Source: Saturnia japonica | Taxonomy: Eukaryota; Arthropoda; Insecta; Lepidoptera; Saturniidae | Assembly (NCBI GenBank): GCA_033032175.1 | Contig: CM065307.1 | Location: 4,960,001-5,024,000 of the forward strand | Reading direction: 5' to 3' | Length of the DNA: 64,000 nucleotides | In this document: positions 12,301 to 26,700 of the stretch, in pieces | Layout: the number at the start of each line of letters is the position of its first letter | How positions within the stretch are numbered: the stretch's first letter is position 1 | Made by a program: the position numbers and the translations under genes | The notes under the pieces: model-generated | Told to the model about the DNA's origin: nothing | What the model saw: only the letters and a program-made list of their open reading frames with translations | Databases searched by the model: none

Positions 12301-15300
12301 ATCAAAGTATAAATCCAACATCGGCGACGACCACCAAGATAACGGCAATCCATCAAGCCTTCAAGCCTCTCAGTATATACACTGGCTGATTTCGAAACGT
12401 GACAAATTTAATAGCCACTGTGACGGCTTTATCATAATGTTTTAAGAAGCCAATTTTACTCACAAAAGGATAGATCATAATAGCATGTATCATTACCCAA
12501 ATTGGTGTCTGGAAATGACTCTCTCTCTCTTTACCTACATCCAATAATTAATATAATTGTCAATTAATATAAATATTATTTATTACTAAGTTAAAAATAT
12601 AGTTCGATCGAGTTTCTCCTCGGCTCTTCTCGATGACAGGGACGTTTTCTGAACAGGTGAAACACTAGTTTTAACGTTCATAATTGCCTTATTAGAGCCT
12701 AAATTGAATACATTATTTATTATTATTACTACTTAATAATAAATGTGTATAGGCATATAAATTAGCCAGGTAAACGCTACAACGGTATTCAACTGAATAA
12801 TAAGGGTAAGCATGAAAAATATACTCGAACAATCACTGGAAACTTGAAACGTCTCCGGAAAAACTCTAACGGAATCGGGACTCCGTATCATTCAATCAAT
12901 CAAATCAGTTGCAACGGGAGTGGGTCAATTTAACAAAAACTGGAACTATCATCATTCATCACTAGTGACAAACAATCGATCATTGCTAAGAAAAGAAAGT
13001 ATAGATAACTTGTCAATAATCAAATAAATTTAAGTCCAGTGCAAAAACGTAACACTTTTTAATCGACATCAAAAAAGGAGGAGGTTCTCAATTCTATACT
13101 TTCGCGGCTGAGTGCCTCAAGCGCTCGACTCCAAGTCACGGTGCAGCTGTAAAAGCCGTCTGAGGTTTCAAGGCCCTTATGGCTACAAAAAAAGTTCTCA
13201 ATTCGAATGTATATATTTTGTTAATGGACGTTCAGGCATAACTTTTTTGTTTATCAACCGATTTAGAAGATTCTTTTTTTGAAGAGGGTACCTCAAGGGT
13301 GGTCACATGTTAATTTCATTGGCATTGGACCTTCGATTTCGAAGATATACCAGGGTACTCTTCAATATCATTGAAGATAGATTTCTTTTTAACTGTGTAA
13401 CGTACATTTTATAGAATGTACTGCTGTTACTGTTGAGTTTAGACCTCTATTTCTTTGTTCGCCACTCTTCCCATGTCTGAAGTCTGACCCGTATTTTTTG
13501 AAATATCTATAAACCCAACTAGCTGTTAAATATACATAAAGAAAAAATATCAATCATATGAGCACAACTTTTTGTATTGTTATTTTTATTGTGCATTAAT
13601 TTTCAAATAATTTTGGAATAACTTTTTTTCTTATAAACCATTAATATAAAATTTCCCTTTGAGTTTAAATTAACCTTTGGGTTAGGTGCTGAAATAAAAT
13701 AATTTTATATATTTTTTATTATATACTAGCTATGCCCGCGGTTCCGCAAGCGTTAACTAAAAGAATTACTGTTTATTTCTTCATAATTGTATCTTTATCG
13801 TGATATTTTTTTTAGATAAATACCAAGTATAAATATATACAAAAATCGATATATGTATGTATGTTGCTTATGGACTCCAAAACGACACAGCAACGCAAAC
13901 CCGGGTTTGCTAGTATATAATATAACACAAACTGACCAACAACTACAACTCTAACCAAGAATCTCTCCATTAATACTCTTATTTAATTAGTTCTCCATTA
14001 ACGTCATTGTGTTTCCTGTAAGTAACTCTCAACACCGTTATACAAGCCTAATTTATTAAAGAATGTAAAAAATCTAACAGAGAAGCTGTCATGTTAGTTA
14101 AATAGATTAGTAATAGATGGCCCCTTGAATGTAAAGAGTTTACTGGGAAGAAAACGAAAAATTTAACAAAAAATTTGAGTGTAAGTTCACACGCGGTAAC
14201 AGTGAAACTTCTCTCTCTGTCACTCACTTTGTATATATTTCGAGTACATTAAGAATAGACGAAGGATAGGGAAACTATATAGAAACACATTCTATCTCAT
14301 TCTCTCATAGCTTAAAACCATATAAACATTTATAGCTATCTCTTTTTCGTTACACATTTTCGTTTCATAAAATCCAATTCAAATCGTCCCAAAAGAAGTT
14401 TCACTTCAATAAAAACTTTTCAAAAAAGGTTTGATTCAATATTTTAATTATTTCAAAAGCTTGTAGCGCAAGTTAAAAGGGAGAAAGAAAAATTTAAACC
14501 TAACAAATATCTTACGCGTTACAAGTTTTAAAATTATTGAAATACTCATACAACCTTAGGTATTTTTAATATTTCCTATACTTTTTAGCCCACTATAAAA
14601 ATATTATATAATATCTATAAAATGGGAGTTTTTATAATAGTTATTATCAGTTGTTTATTAACTCCGTCCAGTGTTGTCTTTATGGATGAAATCAAGATGA
14701 TTTCTTACCAAACAGTATATAAACAAATTATTACAACCATAAAACCAGCCAGAACAATCTGTAACATAGGCAATATTATCGATTATAAACCCCTAATGTA
14801 ATTCTATGTTCTAGTCATGTTTATAGCACGGTTTATGTTGTTTAATCATAATTGGATATAATTCTATGATCTTCCATGATACTGACCTTTCGCGAGTATG
14901 ACAGACGGTTAAATATTTCGTATTCGAAACTTCGGACTCCTTTTTAAGCATATTACGCTTACAGATTAGTGTGAGATTTGGCATCGTTTAAGTTTACAAA
15001 TAGAGGAAGTGCAAAAAGCTAAAATGTAATACTAGCTGTGCCCCGCAGTTTCACCCTCTTATAATTTAAAAGAAATCACTGAATAATTCTTTTACTTCAG
15101 TATAGACAATATTTTTATTCGGGCTGCCAAGATAATGTGTCCATTCATAAGGCTCTTTCAAGTAACGTAGTAAGACACGACACGAGTTTTGTAGGTATTA
15201 TTTTAATTTTCCATTATCTCCCAAACTATACGTCCAAATAACATGCTATAAAAGGGCAAAGTTTATCTTCATAAATTTGTCTCGATGATAAAGTAGCCTT

Positions 15301-18300
15301 CATTCATAAGGATTAATATACCATGCTTAAAATAATGCTCTTAAATTACTTTTTAATTTTCAAGAAATCTTTGTCACAAAATACATTATTGTGGCTTATT
15401 TAACAGGGCTTCCAAAGGAGACTTCCAAACTTTGACAGTTGATAGCGGCTATATTGTTGAAGCTATCGGCTAAATCCCCACGGTGTCCTTCTCGGACCTG
15501 TGACCAGGCCACGGGAAACGTTTGTGCATACATCCGCCGCCTCGGCAGGTGTAACCTTTCCTCGGGACACCGCCGAGGTCGGAAGTAATTGTAACCATCA
15601 ACGAACCTTGGAAGGCACGCAAACACCTGCGCACCTCCCCCATCTCGGGTCTACTCGATGATGAACATGCACAAGTCACCTGCAGGCCTATTTAAGCTGG
15701 CTAGATATCATTACACGGTTTCTGGAGCCTGGTTCATTGGCCGCGGGAAGGGAGCAAGTTGTTTCGCTCCCTTTCTGCCTTTTCCTCTTCTTTTGCGATC
15801 ATAATGGCCGACACACACCAGCGGATGGTAGGGAGGGCATCGAGGAGGGTTTAAACACTGCTGATTTGCGATGATGCCAATGGTTGCCGGTGAACTTTTG
15901 TATGCTATGTCATATATCCCTATTTGCACTGCATCTCCTACGCGATCGTATGCTAGTGAACTCCAGCGCGTATAGTCCTATGCCTCCAGCGCGTTCTTCA
16001 ATACTGCATAGAGAAAGTCTCTTTGATGCTCCATAATAGATCTCTGAACTTTGGAATCTATATCTTGTTGCCATTAGATACGTAGGAATTTACGCTGGCA
16101 AATTTAAAATACACAGGATGTGCACTGGCTATAACTAGCTCGCAAAATGAAGTGGCATAATTCCACCCGCTTTCGCTCTCTACCGTATATCACACCAAAG
16201 CTGAGATATTACTTGATCTCTTTCAATTTGAAAAAAGTTATCGCCAACATCTTATCGGCATTTTACAGAAGCTGCACTTGAGAGACAGTCGTTTGAACTA
16301 TGTCATCATACAGTATGATTATGTATTAATGTCAATCAACAAAAAAATCTATACATCTATCATAAAATATTGCATCGTTATTTTTCTTGTAGATTCTCCT
16401 ATAAGCCGCAGAAAAGCCTACAACAAATTTACATAAGCAAAAATAAGCCGAGTTAAGTGGAAAACTTATCACGGACTTTTCGAGTTTAAGACTTCAAAGT
16501 TATTCCAAATTCACATAACAAGTATACAAGCAAATGGTAAAATAATTTGTACTTTTTCGTATGTTTATTTTTATTTATTGAAATGAAGTAAACCATTATG
16601 CATCTTTACATAGTACACTATTCCAACAAATTTATAAATGTTAATTAACAAGACAATTATTAACAGAAAAGAATACCAACTTTAATTACTTCGAAGAAAT
16701 CATTTGTTTATCTTCGAAGTTGAAGATGCAATGTCAATGAAATTAAAATAGTAACAAAATATATATAAACCTACATTCGAATTGAGTAATTAAATTTTGT
16801 TAAAGTCGGTTAAAAAGGGGTCAAGTTCGGTAAAAACTACGGTAGACATTTTCACCCATAAAAGAGTTGAGAACTAACGGGTGCCAAATTCCATAGTAGT
16901 TCCGTTAATTATAGCTATAGAAATATACATTCCTCAATTATTTTACAAAGCAATCTGATACTTTCTTTGATATGCGATTACTAACTTGGCAAAGCTTTGT
17001 TGCAAATAAATAACGGTTAAAATGTTTTACTTTGTTAATAAGAAATTAACATAAATATTTATTGACAATTAAAACTTGCCAAGTTTAAAATCGAAGGAAA
17101 ATATGGTCATAAAATTATAGCATAAGTAGAGCATTTTCTAATGCTCACCTTACCCCCTACCACCTTAAAGTTGAAAATCTATTGCTAAGTATCAAGCACA
17201 TATAGGTGTGTTGCGGCAACTGCATTTGAGAATCAGTCTCCACCTAGACTTAGCATGTCAAAGGCTCAATCCTACCATACATGAGCAGTTTTTGTTTCAG
17301 TTCCGCCGTGCCTGATATAAATCCGTACCGTGTATGGTTAAAGTACCTCGTTAGCCTAGTGTTCGTTAGCGCGACTGTTATGAGCGAGGTCCTGGGTTCG
17401 AATCCCAGGTCGATCAAAGTAATATTGGGTTTTTCCTATGAAATTCTCAATAGCAGCTCGGAGTTTGGTTTCGTGCCCGATTAATGGCAATAGGCTCGCC
17501 CCCTATTACATGGGACTTAAAAACATACTCGGCGAACTGTGGGTGTACATTAGTACACCTCTGCCTAACCCGTCGGGGAATACAGGCGTGATGGTATGTT
17601 GTATGTTGTGTATGGTTACTACGGCTTCAGTGTTTACATGCATCGGCGGCCAAAACGACTGAAGCGACTTGCAGCAAACCGGAATGAATTGATGCGGTCG
17701 TTTCGTGTATGTGCACACGCATCCGTTCAGACGGAACTATCGAAATTTTGTTTGTTCCGAATTATCTCTTCATGTATAGTAGACAATAATCAATAATAAT
17801 AATAATTAAATAAATTATTTAATAATTAATTAAACAATAATCTTTAACAAAAAGCCTATAAACAATAAAAAGGTAGTCGTAGGTAATGAGTTATTTGTTT
17901 AGGCCAAATTAGAGCCGCATACAATACCTAGAACATCGTTGTCAACAGTAGTGTGATATATTTCAAGTTTAACATTACAACAGAATAATCTAACGCGTTT
18001 TGGACCAACTCCAAACGGCTTAACGAAGTGGGCTGGCCAACTGCGCCATCAATCATAATGATTACCGAACGGGTAACACAAAAACTGTTTGTTCTCCAAT
18101 TCTATCGGGGATGGAAGAAATTTTACGATATAATGAGATATGTCAAAGTATTTACTTGAGTTATTTTTTTTTTGTGTTTTTGTTAGGTAATAAATACCTA
18201 ATTGAAAGTATACTTCTTTATTTTTTTGTTTCTTTTATTGGGGGATAAATTTGAGAAGTGTGCGCGATCACCTGAAAGAAGTGCGCCATGATGATATTAA

Positions 18301-21300
18301 TGTGAATTCATTTTTAACCAACTCCAACAAAAAGGTTACTTAATTCGAATGTTTATTTTTTTATGGATGATTATAATATCGTTATAAAAGCGACACCTCA
18401 ATTTTGGTCTCATTTTAATTTCATTGGCATTGGAATTAAACTTAAGAAAGGAGGTTACTCAATTCGAATGTATATTTATTATGAATGTTCAGCCACAGCT
18501 TCTTTTTTTATGAATCGATTTGGATAATTCTGTTTTTGCTGGATTGGGGATACCTCTAAGGTGGTCTCATTTTATTTATATATTTGATTACTTACATAAT
18601 AAACACTGAAACAAGTAAATAAAAATAGACAGAGAACATTTCTTACTGCTACTATAATTAAAAGTGTAGAAGACTACATGACAAATAGAATATAACGAGT
18701 AACAAGAAACAGAAAAGAAAGCAAACTCTATGGTAATCAAAGAAATAAACAACTGAAATTCTAATAATTGGTAAACTACTGCATCAACATTACTCTTCTA
18801 ACTGGACAATTTATTTCTTGATTTCAGGAACTTCGAAGATATACAAGAAAACTCTTCAAAATCATTGAAGTTGACTTTATGTTTTGTTATACTATACAAT
18901 ACAATAGTCGTCACCAAAATAAATATTTCTTGTTTGTATCATGGACAGTGATGTTTGTGCTATATACCCCTCAAATTAGCTGTGATTATATTCGAAATAT
19001 ATTATAATCAGAAAAAGTTACCTTCTCTGAGTTCCACCCGGCACAGGAGTGGCCGCAAGCCTCGCCTGCCGCTTCAGCAACTGGACAGTCAACGCGAAAG
19101 AAACCACCATCGTGAGCATCGGTATATAGAACGCCACCAATGATCCAAAAATCCAGAAGAAGCGGTTATTGATCACGCATAAGTCCGGAGTCGGCATGAT
19201 GTTTGTACGATTCATTAAACCTGGTAACAAAACAACTACGTCATTCCCGCCTGGAACAGATTGACAGCTATTATTTTAAAGTAGCCATCAGATTTTTGAA
19301 ATGGAAATGGGCAGGGCACATAATAAGGAGCAAGGAGGAAAAATGATCAAAAACAATAATGTATTGGTTAAAAAAGTAAGCAAGGCAGGCCATCTATTTG
19401 ATGGGTGGATGAAATAACGGCTGTGGCAGGTGGCATATGGCATAAAAGGGGCTGGCGACAGATTGAAATGGTAATTGTTGGAGAAGGCTTTAACCAAAGA
19501 GGCACACGAATAGGGTTGTCGAGGCAAAATAATTAGAAGAAAATGTAAAAAAAATGTACTGTCTGAACAAAGGCTTTATTACATTATTATAAGTAGCAGG
19601 TATAAATAACGTTATTGTGCTTGGAGGTAAGCACTGTACAATCTAACGACAACAGCGATCACCTAAAAATCCACCAGCGGTAGACGTTTCATGCCAGTGT
19701 GCAAGTTCTTTCATCTACAACAGAAAGTCTTCGTTTTCGTAATTTGTATTTGTTAAGTTTGTTAACAACAGTTATTATTAACTTACAAAAAAATCATTGG
19801 TTTGCAGATTTTTTATTACCTACACCTATACATATTTTTCAGCATCTGTTCTTGAGAATCAGGCCCCTTTGGGCTTAGCGAGGTACCGCCGCTTAAAATC
19901 AATGAAACCTATAGGTAGCAAAAAAACATACTAAGAAAAGCTTTGTTTTGTTGGCGAAAGTAACATATGGCAATCCGGTTCGAGTGAAGTAGAAAAGTTC
20001 TGGGAGGTAGACAACTTTCGACAAGAGAGATTTCATTGCGACCACTATAAATACATCGAGCCGCTTCATCTGCGTAGGAACACGCCTCGGTGAGCGTGTT
20101 CTACCGTTTGTATCGTGGTGAGTTTTCTGATGAGCTGTTCAATTTAATTCCTCCTCTCCTTTCTACAACAGAACCACCGTGCTGGGCTTTGGAGTCACGT
20201 TTTCCAAACTCCATCTAGGCACGAACAAAAAGTTCTCTATGACTTATCTTTCTCGTCCGTGAAACTGTGGAACCATATTCCGGCCAACGTGTTCCCTTCT
20301 TTTCAACTAGCTACCGAGAGGCATGCAAGCCGGTATAACAAAGAAGACAATCTCCTGGTGGTCACCATTATCTTGGATTGTGTTATGCTTATCATCAGGA
20401 ACAGTACTGGTTCTAAAATTGTTCGTGCTACTACAAAATACTAGTGGTGACCCGCGACTCCGCACACGTTTATTCTAGTAATTATGTACGTCTCGTAATT
20501 TGATTCATAAAAGTAATAGCGTTTGTCCCGCGGTTTCGCTCGCGTCATAGATAATTTATGTCCCATTATGTTTTTATATGACGGATTTCCAGACAAACTT
20601 TCAACCCCTTTTTCACCACCTTAGAGGTCGAATTTCCAAAAATCCTTCCTTAGTGCTCACGTACAGTGTAAAGGAACCCACATGCAAATCTTCATGTAGT
20701 TATCCTATCCTAATTTCCTTATTTCTATAGCCTATCAATCATGTAATAATGTATGTTTCCCGTCTACAAAATTTCATCAAAGTTGAATTGGAATTAACAA
20801 TAAAAAATGATAATTTTTTTTAACTATTTCTAAAGTTATTAATGACCGTTTTTATAGTCTATTATTTGAGCAATAAGAAAGGTTTCCCATTAAACAACAT
20901 TTCATAAAAATCGGTTGAGCCATTTTTGAATTAAATCCGGACATTTGACAGTCAAACAAAAAAAAGTGATATCATATTAGTGATCAGTATCATATAAATA
21001 GAATTTGTATTAAATAATTTGAAAGAAAAACCATGTACTGATAGAACTACAGATGTATTAATATAGATAACAGGATATACATCCAGTAAAGGGGTTCTCA
21101 TTAAAATCAGTTTCGGTTCAGGCGATTTGTTAACTCATTCCCAAACAGTGTAGCCGTTGAAAGTGAAGTTAAAGTGCCTATTTGTTACACTTAGCCGCTT
21201 TGTTTACGTAGGACCGTGTTATTTTGGGCCTGGGTAGTAGTGAATTGGAAAGTTTTAGATTGAGTTATTTTAGTTAAGGCTAACGAGATTGGAGAACACT

Positions 21301-23693
21301 CGTATCTTGTGTCCGTGTCTTTTATACTTTAGACTTTGGTTTATAGGTTTAGCGTTGGCTAATCTTACCTGATCTTTAGTGACGATATGGCCTAACACGG
21401 TAACTTATTAAGCGTAGTGGAAGACTTGCTCTCGGGTTTAGCTACTGGAATACACCTATAGTTGCTAGGCGACAAATTTCATCTTAAGAGTGTTAGATAA
21501 ACAGGTGGGCATTATAAAATACCTTACCACCAAGCTAATGGTTTCATCACGATGTTTTCCTTCACCAAAAAAAGCCTGAGCTAAATTTTTACTTGTAGAC
21601 TAATTTTACAATACCAACCAATAATACAAACCAACCAACCAACCGAGCAACTGAGTTTTTGTCACGAAAGCTTCTATTCTAGATTGTAAAATTAATATGC
21701 AAATAAAATAGAATCGAAGTTACGTAAATGCGTTTTTATATTTTTCTAATAATATAAGTAATAGATTTTCTCTCGTTATTAGATTTCGTAACAATTTTCC
21801 AGGCCGTTTCATTGAAAGGAATTTTCCATTACGGGCAGCGTTGTTCGGCTTAATTGTGCGGAGAAATTACAAAATTTAAGTCGTGAAACGTTATATTAAT
21901 TTTCAAATAATATTGTACGTAATAATTAAAAAACATCAATTATGTATTTTGAAATATAATAAAAATTACTAGCTATTTTTTGACGTGACAACGTCTTATA
22001 ATTCGATGGAGCCGGCTGCACGCACGAAAAAACATGACTCATGCGACGTTGCCTCGCTCTGAGGCGTTCCATTTAAGGCTTGAAGTGCAAGCGAGAGCCG
22101 CCACTCAGGAAGAGCGACGCCTCACGGAGCACGTTGCATTTAATTTTGCTGAATTATATACAGCCGCCGTACACTTGCGTCTTTTTCGACGTTGCAAGGG
22201 CTGCGTAAGGTCTGGCACGAGGCTGATATACAAATATTTCACTTTGAAGTCCCCGAAAGGCAATGAAAATTAATGCGTGGTCTAACAGATCGCACTTTCG
22301 CTAAGAGTGGAAGGGAATGTAAAGGCACGTCCATACGACTCAGGCGATCCCCAAGTTCGATCCTGGCTCCTAGCCTATTTAACCTGTTTCTTCAATGACC
22401 TACCTCGACTCCGGAGGTCGAGGAAGTTAGGTTATGACGATACAGTCTTATAAAACTCAATAGGAATAGATCCCACCTCAACACAAAGTCCAACGCTCCG
22501 TGACCAATTCGAAGTTTTTACGAGTTGCGTCTCCTTAATCCCTCGAAGACGCCGCGATGCTTACGATAGAATTTCGTCACAGATACCTGGAACTCCATCA
22601 GTTATTTCTACGATAATCCGATTCCGTATCGTCAGTAAACCGAATTACAGGACAACCCTAGATTTGTTATTTTTAAATCCCTTTAATCCGTAACGTTAGG
22701 AAACCCAAGCAAGGCCAGGGCCGGTTGCATCCTCTTTATTTGCGGTGTTAACGGTCCAAAAAGACATAAGCTACGCTAACACGTTTCGTAGATGAAGTTT
22801 GACATACAGCTGTGCTACTGTTCGCAGGTTCTGAGTGAGTTGCAAACGGTTACAATCGGATACAGTAACAGTTCCTCTAACATTCACCGGATACAGATGA
22901 TAAAATCAAGCTTATGGCAAAGTACTTGATTTTTAACATTTTATGATAATAAACAGATCTCCCGTTGAATCTTCAAAGCGTAAACCACGCGAATCCATTT
23001 AAAGTTAAAATTACCACTTTATCTTAACCAGTAAAATAAGTTTTTTTTTGCAAACCGCACGCGCAATATTTTTATTGATCCCACGATCACATCGAAAATT
23101 CGAATAATTATTACAAAACGCCTTTTTTAAATTTCGTGTCTGCCTCCGTTTGCAACCGTAAGTCTCCACGGTAGGACCGTTTGAAGGGACTTTCACTCCA
23201 GCATAGGGAGTAACGTCCACTTTTTTTAGAAACAAGCCTAGGTCCGTCACAATAAAAAACCTGGGTCAGGGAACTCCACGCGATAAAGTTTACCTGTAAA
23301 CCATCACTTAGCACCTACATACAACACTTACAAGTGTGACCCATACACACGTGCAACACAACACCTACAAAAGTTTGGTAGAGGTTTTTTTTCTTTTATA
23401 AGTATTGTCTTTAAAATAGTAGAAACATTCCGATTATTGAATACACATACGCACGGTTCCTTCCTTCCTCCCAGGAATTTAGTTAGCTCGAATCGTAGGT
23501 GTAGGGATTCGAATAGATTGCGACCTATTTGCGAACGCGACGACCGCCCGAGCCGAGGTCCGGCCACTTTGGCACCCTCGTGCGAGTCGTCCACAAAACT
23601 TTCGCGGCTGAGTGCCCTCTGCGCTCGCCAAGTCCGGTGAAGCTGTAAAAGCCGCAGCGGCTTTAGGGCCCCTAAGGCTAACAGTGTAGTCAG

Positions 23694-23749
<56 letters not shown>

Positions 23750-26700
23750 CGAGAGCGCGGAACGAGCGACAAAGAGGCACAATCGGCCTCCGCGTTCAGC
23801 AGCGTTCGACATCTGTCTCTCTCCTACTTGAGTGAGCGATGCGTCCGCGTGGACAGCTGCTATACAATAATACATTTACATGTTTTCATCAAGAATGAAA
23901 TGCAGTGAAAAGTTAATGTGGTGTCAATTGTTTATAGCAACGATAACTGCGGCGATAAAGGTAATGATTCTTCCGATATTAAATAAATGTTCAGTGATAT
24001 ATTGTCAAATATTCGTGCTTTCATCATTAAAATAAATAGCATCTAGCTAGCTAGCTAGCTAGTGCAGCAATTTTAGTTTATGCTATAATTGACAAAACTA
24101 TACCAATAAGTTATGCGTACAAATAAATGTAACTTGATCAATTCAATTTTCATTTCCATTTATCTCCTTCTCTATATCCATACAAAATATCTATCAAACA
24201 AATAAAATTAAAATTTTCTTTAAAAAAAAATGATACCAATCCATCAGTACTTTCTTATGACGTTGTCACGTTCAACTATCGTCAGTAAACCGACTTTACA
24301 GACAACCGATTTTTTTTTATTTTGCCTAAATCCCTTTGAACGCGTCCTTAGAAGGACCCAATATCATAAGGAGAGATCACGTTTGCTGGATGACTCTTTC
24401 ACATTTGCATGTTACGGCAAAAAGAAAAGATTTGCGAACTCCGTTTTTCGTAGCATGATAGTCACTACCGTGTAGCTGTAGCTACTATGTAAGTTCGCGA
24501 GGTTCTGTAGTGGAGGGGAGGTGATGGGATAGGTTAAGCAATTGCTCAGAACATTCACCATGATACAGATGATAAAACAAGCTTAGCGAGGCAAAGTCTC
24601 TTCACCGTTGATTTTTAACATTTTAGTGAATAAATAAATGATTTTATAAATCTAAAGCTAATAATATAACCGGTTCTCAATTTAAAGCTTAAAATTACTA
24701 CTTAAATCTGAAACAGGTAATAATAAGTTTTTGATATTTTATCATCTATACAATTAATAAAATTGAAGTGTCTGTAATGTCAAAACAACTGTTTTTTATT
24801 AAATACCTACATATGAAAGTATATACGAAACCTATAACAAAAAGCCCATTTTATACATTTTTGTTTGTCTGTCTGTTTGTTCCGCGTAATCTCCGAAACG
24901 GTTGGACCGCTTTTGAAGGGACTTTCACTGATGATCTAGGGAGTAACTTAGTCTACTTTTATTTTAGAAAAAGAATTAGGATTACGCACAAATAAAAAAA
25001 CTGGTCATGGTGAATCAATTCTGGCGCTTAAATGGTTTATGCTGAGTAAACCATAAGAGATATATCAAATTAATGTACCACATAATTGTAGGCATTAAAA
25101 AGACCTACAAAAAAGTTTGGGAGAGTGTATATTTATTGTCTAAGAAACACTCACAATAAGCATTTTTGTCTTTAAAATAGCCTGGAGCGGGGGCAAGATT
25201 CGCGCGGGCATTCTGTAGTCCACGTGAGCGAAGCCACGGACACAGCTAGTAACTAAATATTAATACATTTATGAAAATCCGATTAAACTTACAAAATAAA
25301 AAAAATAAACTAATTATATTTATTATTATCTACGTACAAAACGCGACTCGATGTGATTCAATTACATTATTAAATTAAGTACAAAATACAACATTAATTA
25401 ATAATCAAAGTTTTTAATAAATATTTCCCGGATGGATAGAGCTCTTGAATAGTACACAAGTACTACAAGAGAATGAGAGTACAATTAAATAAGTTTAGGG
25501 TCCTCATTTCAGAGTTTCTGTAACTTCGTTGTTTCGAAGGAACATGTGGGCGCCGCCGTTGCGAGCAGACGTCTTGTAATATCACGTGATTACAAATGTT
25601 TCCGAATCACGTATGCATATTATTGCTGTTACTAATAGATTTAGTTTGATTAATGATACTTCGATGATTTTACCTACCTCACATAGTTTGCTAGTATCGC
25701 TTTTGGTTTGTATATAGTTGTATAACTTTAAACAGTAAATTATAGTGGTCTACACTCTATGCGATATAATACAATGCTGACTTGATTAATATGAAGTAAA
25801 AATGGATAAGTTTTATTTTATTAATATAATATGGCTGCCTATGTAGGCAATTTCGCCAATGTCAAATAAAAACAATGGATATTAAAAATCGTTTTCTTTT
25901 CCTTTTCAATATTAGTAGTAGAAAGACGTTTATTAATTTACTTCAATAAATTCGTTTTTAAAATTAATTAAACATACATAAGATAAATATTTTTCCGACT
26001 AACTCTTTGTATTGTAAAGTTGTCTTATGTATATTATCCAAAAAACTAAACTTTGAAGCATAGGTAATTTATTCCAAATACAGCGTACCATCACTATAAA
26101 GCTACACTTCTTTTGTTGCGTTTAGTAAAGAGTAAAGCCTTAGTTTTACCAGTGAGACCTGCGCGCCTATCACTGACGCAATTACGACGTCATGATAAAA
26201 TTAGCCATCTACATGGATATTCATTTTAATATCTTTTTTTAAATTAATTTTAATCGAATTAAAACTAAACAATTTAAAAACGAATTCCTATGATCTTAAT
26301 TCTAAAAATTATTGCCGATTCGAATTAGTAAAATTAATGAGAATGAAAAGTTCATTATTAAACTGGTTACCACTCGCTTCGCTGTGCGTTTTTTTTTTAC
26401 TGAATATACATTACTATATAGCACTTCTAGGATCAAAACAAACATTTAAAAAATGTTTCATCAAAATTCGTTAATTATGTTTAAAGTTCAAACATTTAAA
26501 TATAATTTTTATTTATTTATATAGATTTAACATTTTAGTATAGATAAATAATCAATATTTTATGTAATAATATAAAATTCTTACCTAAAACTGTGATTGA
26601 ACTCGACACGAACATACTAAGAAGCCAGACGAGGGCTATCTTTATCACAACCAGCCTTTTTGTGGAGTGATGACGGCTTTTCAACGGATTCCGTATACCT

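Larger units (their letters stand above)
8811..19021 (-). other. 5-HT2A intron between TM5 and ICL3a exons (10.2 kb)
   Basis: Contains the listed C, P, A, S1, S2, MITE, Helitron and LINE fragments and a GC-rich block at 15.4-16.1 kb. Stretches in which I see nothing: 8830-9060, 10380-10850, 11110-11490, 12750-13060, 13450-13720, 14410-15030, 16340-16690, 16820-17120 and 17800-18310. I looked for further loop exons and found none with convincing splice sites. Confidence 0.75.
19221..26584 (-). other. 5-HT2A intron between TM4 and TM5 exons (7.4 kb)
   Basis: Holds LINE tails, Helitron fragments, the largest P retroposon and a duplicated composite block. I see nothing recognisable in 19230-19840, 21000-21490, 21600-22020 and 25260-26580. 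25590-25600 contains the palindrome ATCACGTGAT. Confidence 0.75.

Noticed and set aside
17345..17410. Functional tRNA gene
   Set aside because: There is a good B box, but I could not fold a full cloverleaf, and the sequence continues into a repeated SINE body also found at 34060-34240.
23328..23780. 150-codon minus-strand ORF and a 97-codon overlapping one with long poly-Phe
   Set aside because: The Phe run is the reverse complement of the 50-nt poly(A) of the P retroposon. The frames have no other support.
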